Source of the DNA: Limnohabitans sp.
GTDB lineage: Bacteria; Pseudomonadota; Gammaproteobacteria; Burkholderiales; Burkholderiaceae_C
Direction of reading: 5' to 3'
Length of the DNA stretch: 10,069 nt
Assembly (NCBI GenBank): GCA_023260735.1
Contig: JALQUL010000268.1
Location: forward strand, 1 to 10,069
Shown: positions 1 through 6,159 of the stretch, in pieces
Position numbering within the stretch: the first letter of the stretch is position 1
Layout: each line of letters begins with the position of its first letter
Program-made: the position numbers and the translations under genes
The notes under the pieces: generated by a model
The model's database searches: none
Told to the model about the DNA's origin: nothing
Seen by the model: the letters and a program-made list of their open reading frames with translations, nothing else

Positions 1-1
1 A

Positions 2-178
2 TTTGTTGCATTAAAAGCCTACAAATCAGATGGAAAGTCACCAGTGATGGGCCGTAATAACGCCATTATGGGTGGTATTGCGAAACAATTTACCAACAAC
101 GAACTCAAAACATTGTCTAAATATATTGGATCTTTATCCTCTGATTTAGAAGTTACTCCAGAGTCACGTTTCCGTTAA
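2..178 (+). CDS. C-terminal end of a class I cytochrome c (partial)
   Basis: The frame is open from the left edge and ends in TAA, giving the last 58 residues of a protein whose start and haem-binding CxxCH motif lie outside the window. The visible part has the look of a small soluble cytochrome c C-terminus. A methionine in NAIMGGIAKQF (residue 23 of the fragment) is the likely axial haem ligand. It is followed by the final amphipathic helix NNELKTLSKYIGSL and a short tail ending SRFR. Such proteins carry electrons in the periplasm between respiratory complexes or to a dehydrogenase or oxidase partner. The gene converges on a cytochrome c4 gene on the opposite strand, which supports a respiratory role. 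Which cytochrome subtype this is (c-553, c5 or another) cannot be settled from the fragment. Confidence 0.75.
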   Translation, partial: FVALKAYKSDGKSPVMGRNNAIMGGIAKQFTNNELKTLSKYIGSLSSDLEVTPESRFR

Positions 179-308
179 TTATTTGTTTAAGGAATCTCTG
201 CATTAATCAAGAAAATAATTTTTTAGCTGTTTAAATTCAGCTTAATGAATTAACTTAAATATTATGCTGTGAATTCCTTCAATCCATAATTGAACGTAAA
301 AAGAGCAT

Positions 309-338
309 AAAAAAAGACCACTTTCATGGTCTTTTTTT
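309..338 (+). terminator. Bidirectional intrinsic terminator between convergent cytochrome genes
   Basis: A perfect 12-base inverted repeat pairs AAAAAAAGACCA (309-320) with TGGTCTTTTTTT (327-338) around the 6-base loop CTTTCA. The core GACCA/TGGTC is flanked by a run of seven A on one side and seven T on the other, so it can act as a rho-independent terminator in both directions. It would end the cytochrome transcript from the left, 130 bases after its stop codon, and back up termination of the cytochrome c4 transcript from the right. Confidence 0.85.
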
Positions 339-354
339 ATGTCTTTAACCAATT

Positions 355-382
355 AAAAAGGACTTGATAACAAGCCCTTTTT
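355..382 (-). terminator. Intrinsic terminator of the cytochrome c4 gene
   Basis: An inverted repeat pairs AAAAAGG-CTTG (355-366) with CAAG-CCTTTTT (371-382) around the loop ATAA, with one A/C mismatch in the middle (362 against 375). On the - strand it lies 24 bases past the cytochrome c4 stop codon, and the stem ends in five T. Like its neighbour at 309-338 it is symmetrical in A and T and could also work on the + strand. The two hairpins are only 16 bases apart. Confidence 0.8.
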
Positions 383-406
383 GAATGAGAGGTTAACTTA
401 ATCGAC

Positions 407-1045
407 TTAACGTAAGCCAGCCATGTAATCAGCTACGGCTTTAATTTCACGATTATTTAATTTGGCAGCAACTTGTGTCATTTGAGCACTGTTTTTACGC
501 ACGCCTTCACGGAAAGCAGTTAATTGAGCTGCAGTGTAGTCAGAGTGTTGCCCTGAAACGCGTGGATAAATTTGTGGGATACCAGCACCACTAGGGCCAT
601 GGCAGCTTGCACAAGCTGCAATTTGGCGATCGGCAATACCACCACGATAGATTTTTTCGCCAAGTTGGACTAATTCTTTGTCTTTAGCAAAGTTAGGTTT
701 TGCTTTTTGTGAGGCTAACCAAGCGCTAATATTAGTCATATCGGCAGGAGACAATGCCCCTGCGAAACCACTCATAACAGCGTTTGCGCGTTTGCCCGAT
801 TTAAACTCAGTTAATTGCTTATTAATATAACCAGCATGTTGACCAGCGAGTTTAGGATTGGCGACAATAGTAGAATTACCATCTGCAGCATGACAAGCAG
901 CACAAACGGCAGCAAAACTAGCTTCACCTTTTGCGAGGTCGGCTTTTGCAGGAGCAGCAGCTGTGTTAGCCATTGAAGGTACAGAAACCAGCATGGTTAG
1001 GGCAACAGCTACCAAATGAGAAGTCAGTGATCGGTTGGTTTTCAT
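407..1045 (-). CDS. Cytochrome c4, two-haem periplasmic electron carrier
   Basis: This 212-residue protein has a Sec signal peptide (residues 1-26: MKTNRS, a hydrophobic stretch, then PSMA before NT). Two tandem class I cytochrome c domains follow. The first has the haem-binding motif CAACH (48-52) and a likely axial Met91 (NAVMSGF). The second has CASCH (145-149) and a likely axial Met189 (SAQMTQV). The length and two-domain layout are those of cytochrome c4, which passes electrons from the bc1 complex or other donors to terminal oxidases such as cbb3-type enzymes. The reading frame extends 19 codons upstream to a TTG at 1102, but the ATG at 1043-1045 begins a proper signal peptide and is preferred. 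A strong promoter lies about 120 bases upstream and a terminator just downstream, so it is probably transcribed alone. The gene converges on another cytochrome c gene. Confidence 0.95.
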   Translation of the reverse strand: MKTNRSLTSHLVAVALTMLVSVPSMANTAAAPAKADLAKGEASFAAVCAACHAADGNSTIVANPKLAGQHAGYINKQLTEFKSGKRANAVMSGFAGALSPADMTNISAWLASQKAKPNFAKDKELVQLGEKIYRGGIADRQIAACASCHGPSGAGIPQIYPRVSGQHSDYTAAQLTAFREGVRKNSAQMTQVAAKLNNREIKAVADYMAGLR

Positions 1046-1161
1046 TGTGATAAACAGTCCAGGGTAAACAGGCGAGGTGCACAAACCGACAAATTTTACC
1101 AAAATATCGGGCGGAAGCGACAGACCATTATCCTTTAGCTACCGTGCATGAAATGCGTTTT

Positions 1162-1190
1162 CTTATAAACACCCCGACATTTTATTTCAA
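1162..1190 (-). promoter_or_regulatory. Sigma-70 promoter of the cytochrome c4 gene
   Basis: Read on the - strand, TTGAAA (1190-1185, five of six bases of the -35 consensus) is followed after exactly 17 bases by TATAAG (1167-1162, five of six bases of the -10 consensus). Transcription would start near 1155, giving a leader of about 110 bases before the cytochrome c4 start codon at 1045. The spacing and both matches make this the best promoter in the window. Confidence 0.7.
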
Positions 1191-1301
1191 ATTTGTTCAA
1201 GGTTAAACCTCTTTCCCTTTAACATAGGCAGAATAGGCAATGATTTTTTGTCATTTTGTATCAATTATGAGTTCTCAATTGTAGTAATTAGCTCTAATAT
1301 T

Positions 1302-1338
1302 TTTGATTTTATTTATTAAAATCAAATACTTATTGATT
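1302..1338. repeat. Perfect AT-rich palindrome with an extra TTGATT half-site
   Basis: A perfect 10-base inverted repeat, TTTGATTTTA (1302-1311) against TAAAATCAAA (1317-1326), surrounds the 5-base centre TTTAT. The right arm's AATCAA (1320-1325) forms a second inverted pair with TTGATT at 1333-1338 across 7 bases. So three TTGATT-type half-sites of alternating orientation lie within 36 bases. The position, between the cytochrome c4 and argS promoters, suits an operator, but AT-rich palindromes also arise by chance in such DNA. The stem is not followed by a T run, so it is not a standard terminator. Confidence 0.5.
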
Positions 1339-1382
1339 ATAGACGTCAACCAATATATTTAAAATGAAATCATTTACTACTT

Positions 1383-1388
1383 TATAAT
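1383..1388 (+). promoter_or_regulatory. Likely -10 box of the argS promoter
   Basis: TATAAT is a perfect match to the sigma-70 -10 consensus, 40 bases before the argS start codon, and predicts a start near 1395 with a leader of roughly 33 bases. No good -35 sequence lies 16-18 bases upstream. A rival arrangement is TTGATT (1333-1338) with TATATT (1354-1359), but its 15-base spacer is short. In AT-rich DNA a perfect TATAAT can occur by chance, so this is moderate evidence only. Confidence 0.4.
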
Positions 1389-1427
1389 TTTATCTGTGGT
1401 AAACGAGTGCTCAAGGAAAAAAAACGC

Positions 1428-3101
1428 ATGTTATTAGCAAAATCTGAATTATTAGCAGAATTATCGACTCAATTGGAGTCATTGAACCCTGGTGCTGGTG
1501 CAAAAGCTGCCTTTGAAATGCCTAAAGTAGCCTCGCATGGTGACTTAGCTTGTACTTGTGCGATGCAATTGGCAAAACCATTGGGTAAAAATCCTCGCGC
1601 ATTAGGCGAACAATTAAAAGAATCACTAATGAGTAGCCCTGTTTTTCAAAAATGGGTGAGTTCTATTGAAATTGCAGGTCCTGGTTTTTTAAATATCACG
1701 TTAACACCGGCAGCCAAACAAAGCGTACTTGCACAAATTTTTGAAACAAAAGAGAAATTTGGTCAACAACCCTCTAATGGGGGGGCCGTTATGGTCGAGT
1801 TTGTCTCGGCTAACCCTACTGGGCCTTTGCATGTAGGTCATGCAAGGCAAGCTGCCTTAGGTGATGCTATTTGTAACTTGTTTGCTTCGCAAGGCTTTAA
1901 AGTTCATCGTGAGTTTTATTATAACGATGCGGGTGTACAAATTGCTACTTTAGCCAATAGTACTCAATTAAGAGCCAAAGGCATTCGACCTGGTCATGCT
2001 GAATGGCCAGAAACATCTTATAACGGTGATTACATTCAAGATATCGCTGACGATTATTTAGCTAAGAAAACAGTAAGGGCAGATGACCGAGAAATGACGG
2101 CTTCTGGGGATATTAACAATTTAGAAAATATTCGTGATTTTGCTGTCGCTTACCTGCGTCATGAGCAAGATTTAGATTTACAAGCTTTTGGTGTCAAGTT
2201 TGATCACTATTACTTAGAGTCTAGCCTTTACACGAGCGGTAAAGTTGAAACTGCAGTTCAGCAACTACAGGAAAAAGGCCATACTTACGAACAAGACGGT
2301 GCTTTATGGTTAAAGTCAACTGATTATGGTGATGATAAAGACCGTGTGATGCGTAAACAAGATGGCACTTATACTTATTTTGTTCCTGACGTGGCTTATC
2401 ACCAGACCAAATGGGAGCGTGGCTTTACTAAGGCCATTAATATTCAAGGCACTGATCATCATGGTACTATTGCGAGGGTAAGAGCAGGTTTACAAGCCCT
2501 TGATTGCGGTATAGCCAAGGGTTTCCCAGATTACGTATTACACACCATGGTACGTGTAGTTAAGGGTGGTGAAGAGGTCAAAATTAGCAAGCGTGCTGGT
2601 TCATATGTGACTTTGCGTGACTTAATCGAATGGACCAGTGCTGATGCCGTTAGGTTCTTTTTGTTGTCCCGTAAACCCGATACTGATTATTTATTTGATG
2701 TCGATTTAGCGGTTTCTAAAAATAATGAGAATCCAGTCTTTTATGTACAGTATGCTCATGCCAGAATTTGTACTATTTTAACGACTTGGGGTGGTAATAT
2801 AGCTGAGTTGTCTCAAGTAAGTCTTGAGCCGCTACAAAGTCAGCAAGCAATGGCACTATTAATCTTATTGGCAAAATTCCCTGAAGTATTAACCGCTGCA
2901 GCACGCGATTTTGCGCCTCATGATGTCACCTTCTATTTGCGTGAATTGGCTGCTTGTTATCATAGCTATTACGATGCAGAAAGAATTTTAATTGATGACG
3001 AAGCAGTTAAATTGGCTCGTTTAGCCTTAGTTGCCGCAACAGCTCAGGTCATTTCTAATGGTTTAGCAATGCTGGGTGTTTCGGCACCACAAAAAATGTG
3101 A
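1428..3101 (+). CDS. argS: Arginyl-tRNA synthetase
   Basis: ArgS joins arginine to tRNA-Arg in the cytoplasm using ATP. The 557-residue product has the usual family length. The N-terminal tRNA-binding domain carries PKVASHGDLACTCAMQLAK. The class I signature HVGH sits at residues 135-138 within EFVSANPTGPLHVGHARQAA. GTDHHGTIARVRAG lies in the catalytic core, and the KMSK-equivalent KISK is at 385-388 in EEVKISKRAGSYVTL. The C-terminal anticodon-binding domain ends in an ordinary ALVAATAQVISNGLAMLG tail. The frame extends to a GTG at 1407, but the ATG at 1428 is preferred: AAGGA lies 10 bases upstream and the resulting MLLAKSELLAEL matches the start of betaproteobacterial ArgS. A run of seven G (1779-1785) lies in the coding sequence without breaking it. 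The SPOR-domain gene begins 7 bases after the stop. Confidence 0.97.
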   Translation: MLLAKSELLAELSTQLESLNPGAGAKAAFEMPKVASHGDLACTCAMQLAKPLGKNPRALGEQLKESLMSSPVFQKWVSSIEIAGPGFLNITLTPAAKQSVLAQIFETKEKFGQQPSNGGAVMVEFVSANPTGPLHVGHARQAALGDAICNLFASQGFKVHREFYYNDAGVQIATLANSTQLRAKGIRPGHAEWPETSYNGDYIQDIADDYLAKKTVRADDREMTASGDINNLENIRDFAVAYLRHEQDLDLQAFGVKFDHYYLESSLYTSGKVETAVQQLQEKGHTYEQDGALWLKSTDYGDDKDRVMRKQDGTYTYFVPDVAYHQTKWERGFTKAINIQGTDHHGTIARVRAGLQALDCGIAKGFPDYVLHTMVRVVKGGEEVKISKRAGSYVTLRDLIEWTSADAVRFFLLSRKPDTDYLFDVDLAVSKNNENPVFYVQYAHARICTILTTWGGNIAELSQVSLEPLQSQQAMALLILLAKFPEVLTAAARDFAPHDVTFYLRELAACYHSYYDAERILIDDEAVKLARLALVAATAQVISNGLAMLGVSAPQKM

Positions 3102-3108
3102 GGAATGT

Positions 3109-3858
3109 ATGAGAAATCAAAACGGTAGTACTTTTATTGGAATTGTTCTAGGTTTAACTTTAGGTATTGGTGTTGCCGTTGGATTAGCCCTCTGGTTAAG
3201 TAAGGCAAAAATGCCGATTACCAATAAAGTACAAGGCAAAGAAGTCTTGAACTCATTAGATGAAATTATCAAAAACAAAAATTGGGATCCTAATGCTCAA
3301 TTATTTGGTAAAGCCACTCCCCCTCCTTTAACACCCAAAGGGGTAAGTAGCGAGGGTGCGGGGCAAGGCCAACCTGAAACTCAATCCGATGTTATTGATC
3401 AGGTCGTCAACTCCTTTCAAAATACAGATTCAATTGAGACAAAGCCAAAAGTAAAAGCGACTGCTGAGGTTGTCGATGGACGACTAATTGGAGTGGGGGT
3501 GGAAACAAAGCCAGCTAATTCTGATAAGGTGGTGGGGCGCGAAAATAGCGCCGAAACGGCGGTGGCCGCTCCTGCAAAATCCAACTCAAAAAATACTGCA
3601 ACCGCAGCAAGTTCAGCCACTACTTCCAATTCATTATATTCGGTGCAGGTGGGAGCATTTAAATCTAAAGAGGATGCGTCAGCTCAAAAAGCCCGTTTAG
3701 CTTTATTAGGTATAGAGACTAAAATCACTGAAGTTGACCAAGGTGGCAAAATAATTTACAGGGTAAGGTCTTCTGCTATGTCATCTGCTGAAGCACAAAA
3801 TTTAAAGGGTAAATTAGATAAAGCCTCTGTCGAGAACGGCTTGGTGAAAGCGCAATAG
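3109..3858 (+). CDS. Membrane-anchored SPOR-domain protein, FtsN-like
   Basis: The 249-residue product has FtsN-type architecture. It starts with a short cytoplasmic N-terminus and one transmembrane helix (about residues 9-31, FIGIVLGLTLGIGVAVGLALWLS). A long linker rich in Ala, Ser, Thr and Pro follows. A C-terminal SPOR domain spans about 176-247, beginning LYSVQVGAFKSKEDA and containing YRVRSSAMSSAEAQNLKGKL. SPOR domains bind peptidoglycan strands stripped of their peptides at the division septum, so a role in cell division or septal wall remodelling in the periplasm is likely. Whether it is the true FtsN or another SPOR protein is undecided. The ATG at 3109 is preferred over a GTG at 3076 because GAGGA precedes it and it gives a proper membrane-anchor N-terminus. 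It lies 7 bases after argS, which suggests co-transcription and perhaps translational coupling. Confidence 0.88.
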   Translation: MRNQNGSTFIGIVLGLTLGIGVAVGLALWLSKAKMPITNKVQGKEVLNSLDEIIKNKNWDPNAQLFGKATPPPLTPKGVSSEGAGQGQPETQSDVIDQVVNSFQNTDSIETKPKVKATAEVVDGRLIGVGVETKPANSDKVVGRENSAETAVAAPAKSNSKNTATAASSATTSNSLYSVQVGAFKSKEDASAQKARLALLGIETKITEVDQGGKIIYRVRSSAMSSAEAQNLKGKLDKASVENGLVKAQ

Positions 3859-3938
3859 TCTTGGTTACAGTTTGTAAATTGATCTTTTAAATAGGTTTTT
3901 TACCCTATATTGAGGTTTTTAAATATTTGGAGTTTTCT

Positions 3939-4616
3939 ATGTCAGTTAATCGTCGTAGTTTTGTGATTAAAAGTGGTTTGTCGGTGGCCGGTGTTGGTGC
4001 TTTGGGTGCTGCCGCTTTATCGAGCGTAGGCACTAGTGTGGCTCAAACAAGTTCATACACTTCAGGCACTGATTTTGAAACCCTATCCAAGCCAGTAGCA
4101 GTTGATGCTCCTAAAGGCAAAGTAGAAGTAATAGAGTTTTTTGGTTATTTTTGCCCGCATTGCAATGCTTTTGAGCCTGAGTTGGAGCAATGGTTACAAA
4201 AATTACCAGCCGATATTGCCTTTAAACGTGTACCCGTTGCATTTGATCCTAGAGCCATTCCGATGCAAAAACTTTTCTATACCCTTGAGGTGCTAAATTT
4301 AGTAAAGCAATATCATAAACAAGTGTTTTTGGCGGTCCATGTTAAAAACCAAAATTTAAGTTCTACCGAAGGGGTTAAAGCATGGGCTAAATCAGCTGGT
4401 CTTGATATGACTGCATTTAACGCCACTTATGATTCCTTTTCAGTCAACACCAAAATTTCTAAAGCGAAACAAACAGTAGCTAGTTATCAAGTTGATGGTG
4501 TACCTTCGTTTGGTGTTGCTGGTAAGTTTTACACTGATGGACAATTGGCAAAAGGCAATACTAGGGCCTTGTCTGTGGTGGAGTATTTAGCAGGTATAGC
4601 AAAAAAATCTGCTTAA
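3939..4616 (+). CDS. dsbA: Periplasmic thiol:disulfide oxidoreductase DsbA
   Basis: DsbA introduces disulfide bonds into proteins newly exported to the periplasm and is reoxidised by DsbB. The 225-residue product has the thioredoxin-fold active site CPHC (72-75) in EVIEFFGYFCPHCNAFEPELEQWL, the DsbA helical insert, and the cis-proline loop DGVPSFGV (Pro189). The start ATG at 3939 has TTGGAG 6 bases upstream and is preferred to a TTG at 3927. The N-terminus is unusual. VNRRSFVIKSG carries twin arginines at residues 5-6 followed by a weakly hydrophobic Gly/Ala-rich stretch and a possible cleavage site after SVA (residue 35), as in a Tat signal rather than a typical Sec signal. Likely clients nearby would be exported proteins with paired cysteines. 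Identity as DsbA is firm; the export route is inferred. Confidence 0.94.
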   Translation: MSVNRRSFVIKSGLSVAGVGALGAAALSSVGTSVAQTSSYTSGTDFETLSKPVAVDAPKGKVEVIEFFGYFCPHCNAFEPELEQWLQKLPADIAFKRVPVAFDPRAIPMQKLFYTLEVLNLVKQYHKQVFLAVHVKNQNLSSTEGVKAWAKSAGLDMTAFNATYDSFSVNTKISKAKQTVASYQVDGVPSFGVAGKFYTDGQLAKGNTRALSVVEYLAGIAKKSA

Positions 4617-4621
4617 TTACC

Positions 4622-4651
4622 AGTTGAGTTGAGTTGAGTTTAGTTGAGTTT
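4622..4651 (+). repeat. Pentanucleotide tandem repeat before lptA
   Basis: Six consecutive five-base units fill this stretch: AGTTG three times, AGTTT, AGTTG, AGTTT. They lie between dsbA and lptA, 20 bases before the lptA ATG. Short tandem repeats of this kind can change copy number by slipped-strand mispairing. Each TTGAGT unit also resembles a -35 element. No effect on lptA expression can be shown from sequence alone. Confidence 0.8.
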
Positions 4652-4671
4652 TTTCAAGCATTATTAAAAAT

Positions 4672-5322
4672 ATGAATACGAATAGAATGAGTCGTCAGTT
4701 GAATTACAAATGGGTTGTTCTATTTGTATTTGTTATTTTATCTAACTTAGCTTGGGCAGAAAAGGCAGATAGTGCTATGCCAATGAATGCCCAAGCCGAT
4801 GCCATGCGTCATGATGATCAAAAGTTAATTACCACTTTTACGGGTGGAGTCGTCATTACCAAGGGTTCTATTATTATGCGTGGTGAAAAAATTGAAGTCA
4901 GGCAAGATGCGCAAGGCAATCAGTTTGCGACCATTACTGGCGACGGTAGAAAACAAGCATTTTTTCGCCAAAAGCGAGAAGGTATTAATGAATTTATTGA
5001 AGGCACCTCAGACATCATCGATTACGATGGCAAGGCCGACAATGTGAAGTTAAGAAATAATGCCAACTTAAAACGCTTTGCAGGAACTACCTTGGTTGAT
5101 GATTTAAAGGGGAGTTTAATTACTTATGAAAACACCACCGAACGGTATTTTGTAGATAGCGGAAAATCCAATGTATCCCCTACCAATCCAACTGGTCGAG
5201 TTCAAGCAGTGATTGGCGCTAAGCCCAACACGGCAACCGCTCCAGTCCTTGCCAGTAGCACGCCTGAAGAGGCAGCCCCACCTCTCAAATCCAGTAAGAC
5301 ACTGGGTAATAAATCTAAATAA
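4672..5322 (+). CDS. lptA: Lipopolysaccharide transport periplasmic protein LptA
   Basis: LptA forms the periplasmic bridge that carries lipopolysaccharide from the inner-membrane LptBFGC complex to LptDE in the outer membrane. The 216-residue product has an N-terminal signal peptide with a hydrophobic core (about 15-28) and cleavage after AWA (residue 29). A beta-rich OstA-like domain follows, including TTFTGGVVITKGSIIMRGEKIEV and FFRQKREGINEFIEGTSDIIDYDGKAD. The C-terminus (about 178-216) is a low-complexity Pro/Ala/Ser/Lys tail. No clear Shine-Dalgarno sequence precedes the ATG at 4672, and an in-frame ATG at 4687 is an alternative start that leaves the signal peptide intact. The gene follows dsbA after a 55-base gap and precedes lptB by 14 bases. 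No lptC is found upstream. Confidence 0.9.
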   Translation: MNTNRMSRQLNYKWVVLFVFVILSNLAWAEKADSAMPMNAQADAMRHDDQKLITTFTGGVVITKGSIIMRGEKIEVRQDAQGNQFATITGDGRKQAFFRQKREGINEFIEGTSDIIDYDGKADNVKLRNNANLKRFAGTTLVDDLKGSLITYENTTERYFVDSGKSNVSPTNPTGRVQAVIGAKPNTATAPVLASSTPEEAAPPLKSSKTLGNKSK

Positions 5323-5336
5323 GGCGGGTATCAATA

Positions 5337-6119
5337 ATGCCCAATTCAGCAAAATTAGAAATTTCTGATCAAAGATTAGATGCTAAACACTTAAGTAAAT
5401 CTTATGGTGGTCGTAAAGTCGTAAAAGATGTCTCTTTAACGGTGAAAAGAGGTTCGGTGGTAGGATTGTTAGGTCCTAATGGTGCTGGCAAAACCACATC
5501 GTTCTATATGGTGGTGGGTTTAGTGGGGGTAGAGGGTGGCAGCTTAGAAATTGATGGTACTGATGTTACTCATATGCCTATTCATCGCAGGTCTCGTTTA
5601 GGACTTAGTTACCTGCCCCAAGAACCTTCTATTTTTAGAGCGTTAAATGTAGAAGATAACATTCGAGCAGTGCTAGAGTTGCAACGCTATAAAGAAGGCC
5701 CTAACGAGGGGAAATTATTATCAAAAGCCTCTGTTGAAAAGCGTCTTGAATCATTGTTACAAGAGCTTAGTATTACCCATATACGCCAAACTAATGCGAT
5801 GGCTTTATCAGGTGGGGAAAGGCGTCGAACTGAAATTGCGAGGGCACTTGCGACCCAACCTCGTTTTATTTTATTAGATGAACCCTTTGCAGGTATTGAT
5901 CCGATTGCAGTCCTTGAAATTCAAAAAATTATTAAGTTTTTGAAGAATAAAGGACTAGGTGTATTGATTACGGATCACAATGTAAGGGAAACTTTAGGCA
6001 TATGCGATCAAGCCTATATTATTAACCAAGGTGAGGTTTTAGCCCAAGGTGAACCTAATTTCATTATTCAAAATTCTGAGGTTCGTCGGGTTTATTTGGG
6101 TTCAGACTTTAAAATGTAA
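5337..6119 (+). CDS. lptB: Lipopolysaccharide export ATP-binding protein LptB
   Basis: LptB is the cytoplasmic ATPase of the LptB2FG transporter that extracts lipopolysaccharide from the inner membrane. The 260-residue product shows every ABC ATPase motif: Walker A GPNGAGKT (46-53), Q-loop Gln95 in YLPQE, signature LSGGERRR (157-164), Walker B FILLDEP with catalytic Glu182, D-loop GIDP (186-189) and switch His214 in ITDHNVRETL. The LSGGERRRTEIARAL and LLDEPFAGIDPI forms are characteristic of LptB rather than amino-acid importers. The N-terminus has about 14 residues before the first strand, slightly longer than the E. coli form. GGCGGG lies 8 bases before the ATG. It is probably co-transcribed with lptA, 14 bases upstream. 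The partners LptF and LptG are not in the window. Confidence 0.96.
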   Translation: MPNSAKLEISDQRLDAKHLSKSYGGRKVVKDVSLTVKRGSVVGLLGPNGAGKTTSFYMVVGLVGVEGGSLEIDGTDVTHMPIHRRSRLGLSYLPQEPSIFRALNVEDNIRAVLELQRYKEGPNEGKLLSKASVEKRLESLLQELSITHIRQTNAMALSGGERRRTEIARALATQPRFILLDEPFAGIDPIAVLEIQKIIKFLKNKGLGVLITDHNVRETLGICDQAYIINQGEVLAQGEPNFIIQNSEVRRVYLGSDFKM

Positions 6120-6159
6120 TGCATAAGTTGGCTCCGCTTTTTTATTGTATTAGTTTTTT

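Larger units (their letters stand above)
1046..1427. other. Divergent intergenic region between cytochrome c4 and argS
   Basis: This 382-base stretch contains no credible gene. Its left third (to about 1200) is the leader and promoter of the - strand cytochrome c4 gene. Its right two thirds is very AT-rich and contains inverted repeats built on TTGATT/AATCAA (1302-1338), a short direct repeat ATAGGCA (1224-1230 and 1233-1239), a likely -10 box for argS, and the argS ribosome binding site. No small RNA could be recognised by eye. Confidence 0.8.

Noticed and set aside
1046..1102. Upstream extension of cytochrome c4 to a TTG start at 1102
   Set aside because: The extra 19 residues would precede a complete signal peptide starting at the ATG at 1045, which would be out of place at the N-terminus.
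1302..1325. Possible FNR binding site from TTGAT and ATCAA halves
   Set aside because: FNR sites have 4 bases between the halves. Here the halves are separated by 13 bases, so the match is only to the half-site sequence.
3891..3908. Possible terminator hairpin between the SPOR gene and dsbA
   Set aside because: ATAGG-T pairs with A-CCCTAT only with a bulge, the stem is short and AT-rich, and no T run follows directly.
5116..5352. Open frame of 78 codons on the - strand over the end of lptA
   Set aside because: It lies opposite a well-supported LptA coding sequence, shows no ribosome site or family features, and has the composition of an antisense shadow.
6120..6159. Possible terminator or promoter in the T-rich gap between lptB and rpoN
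   Set aside because: GGCTCCGC followed by six T suggests a terminator at first sight, but no stable stem can be formed, and no -35/-10 pair with good spacing is present.
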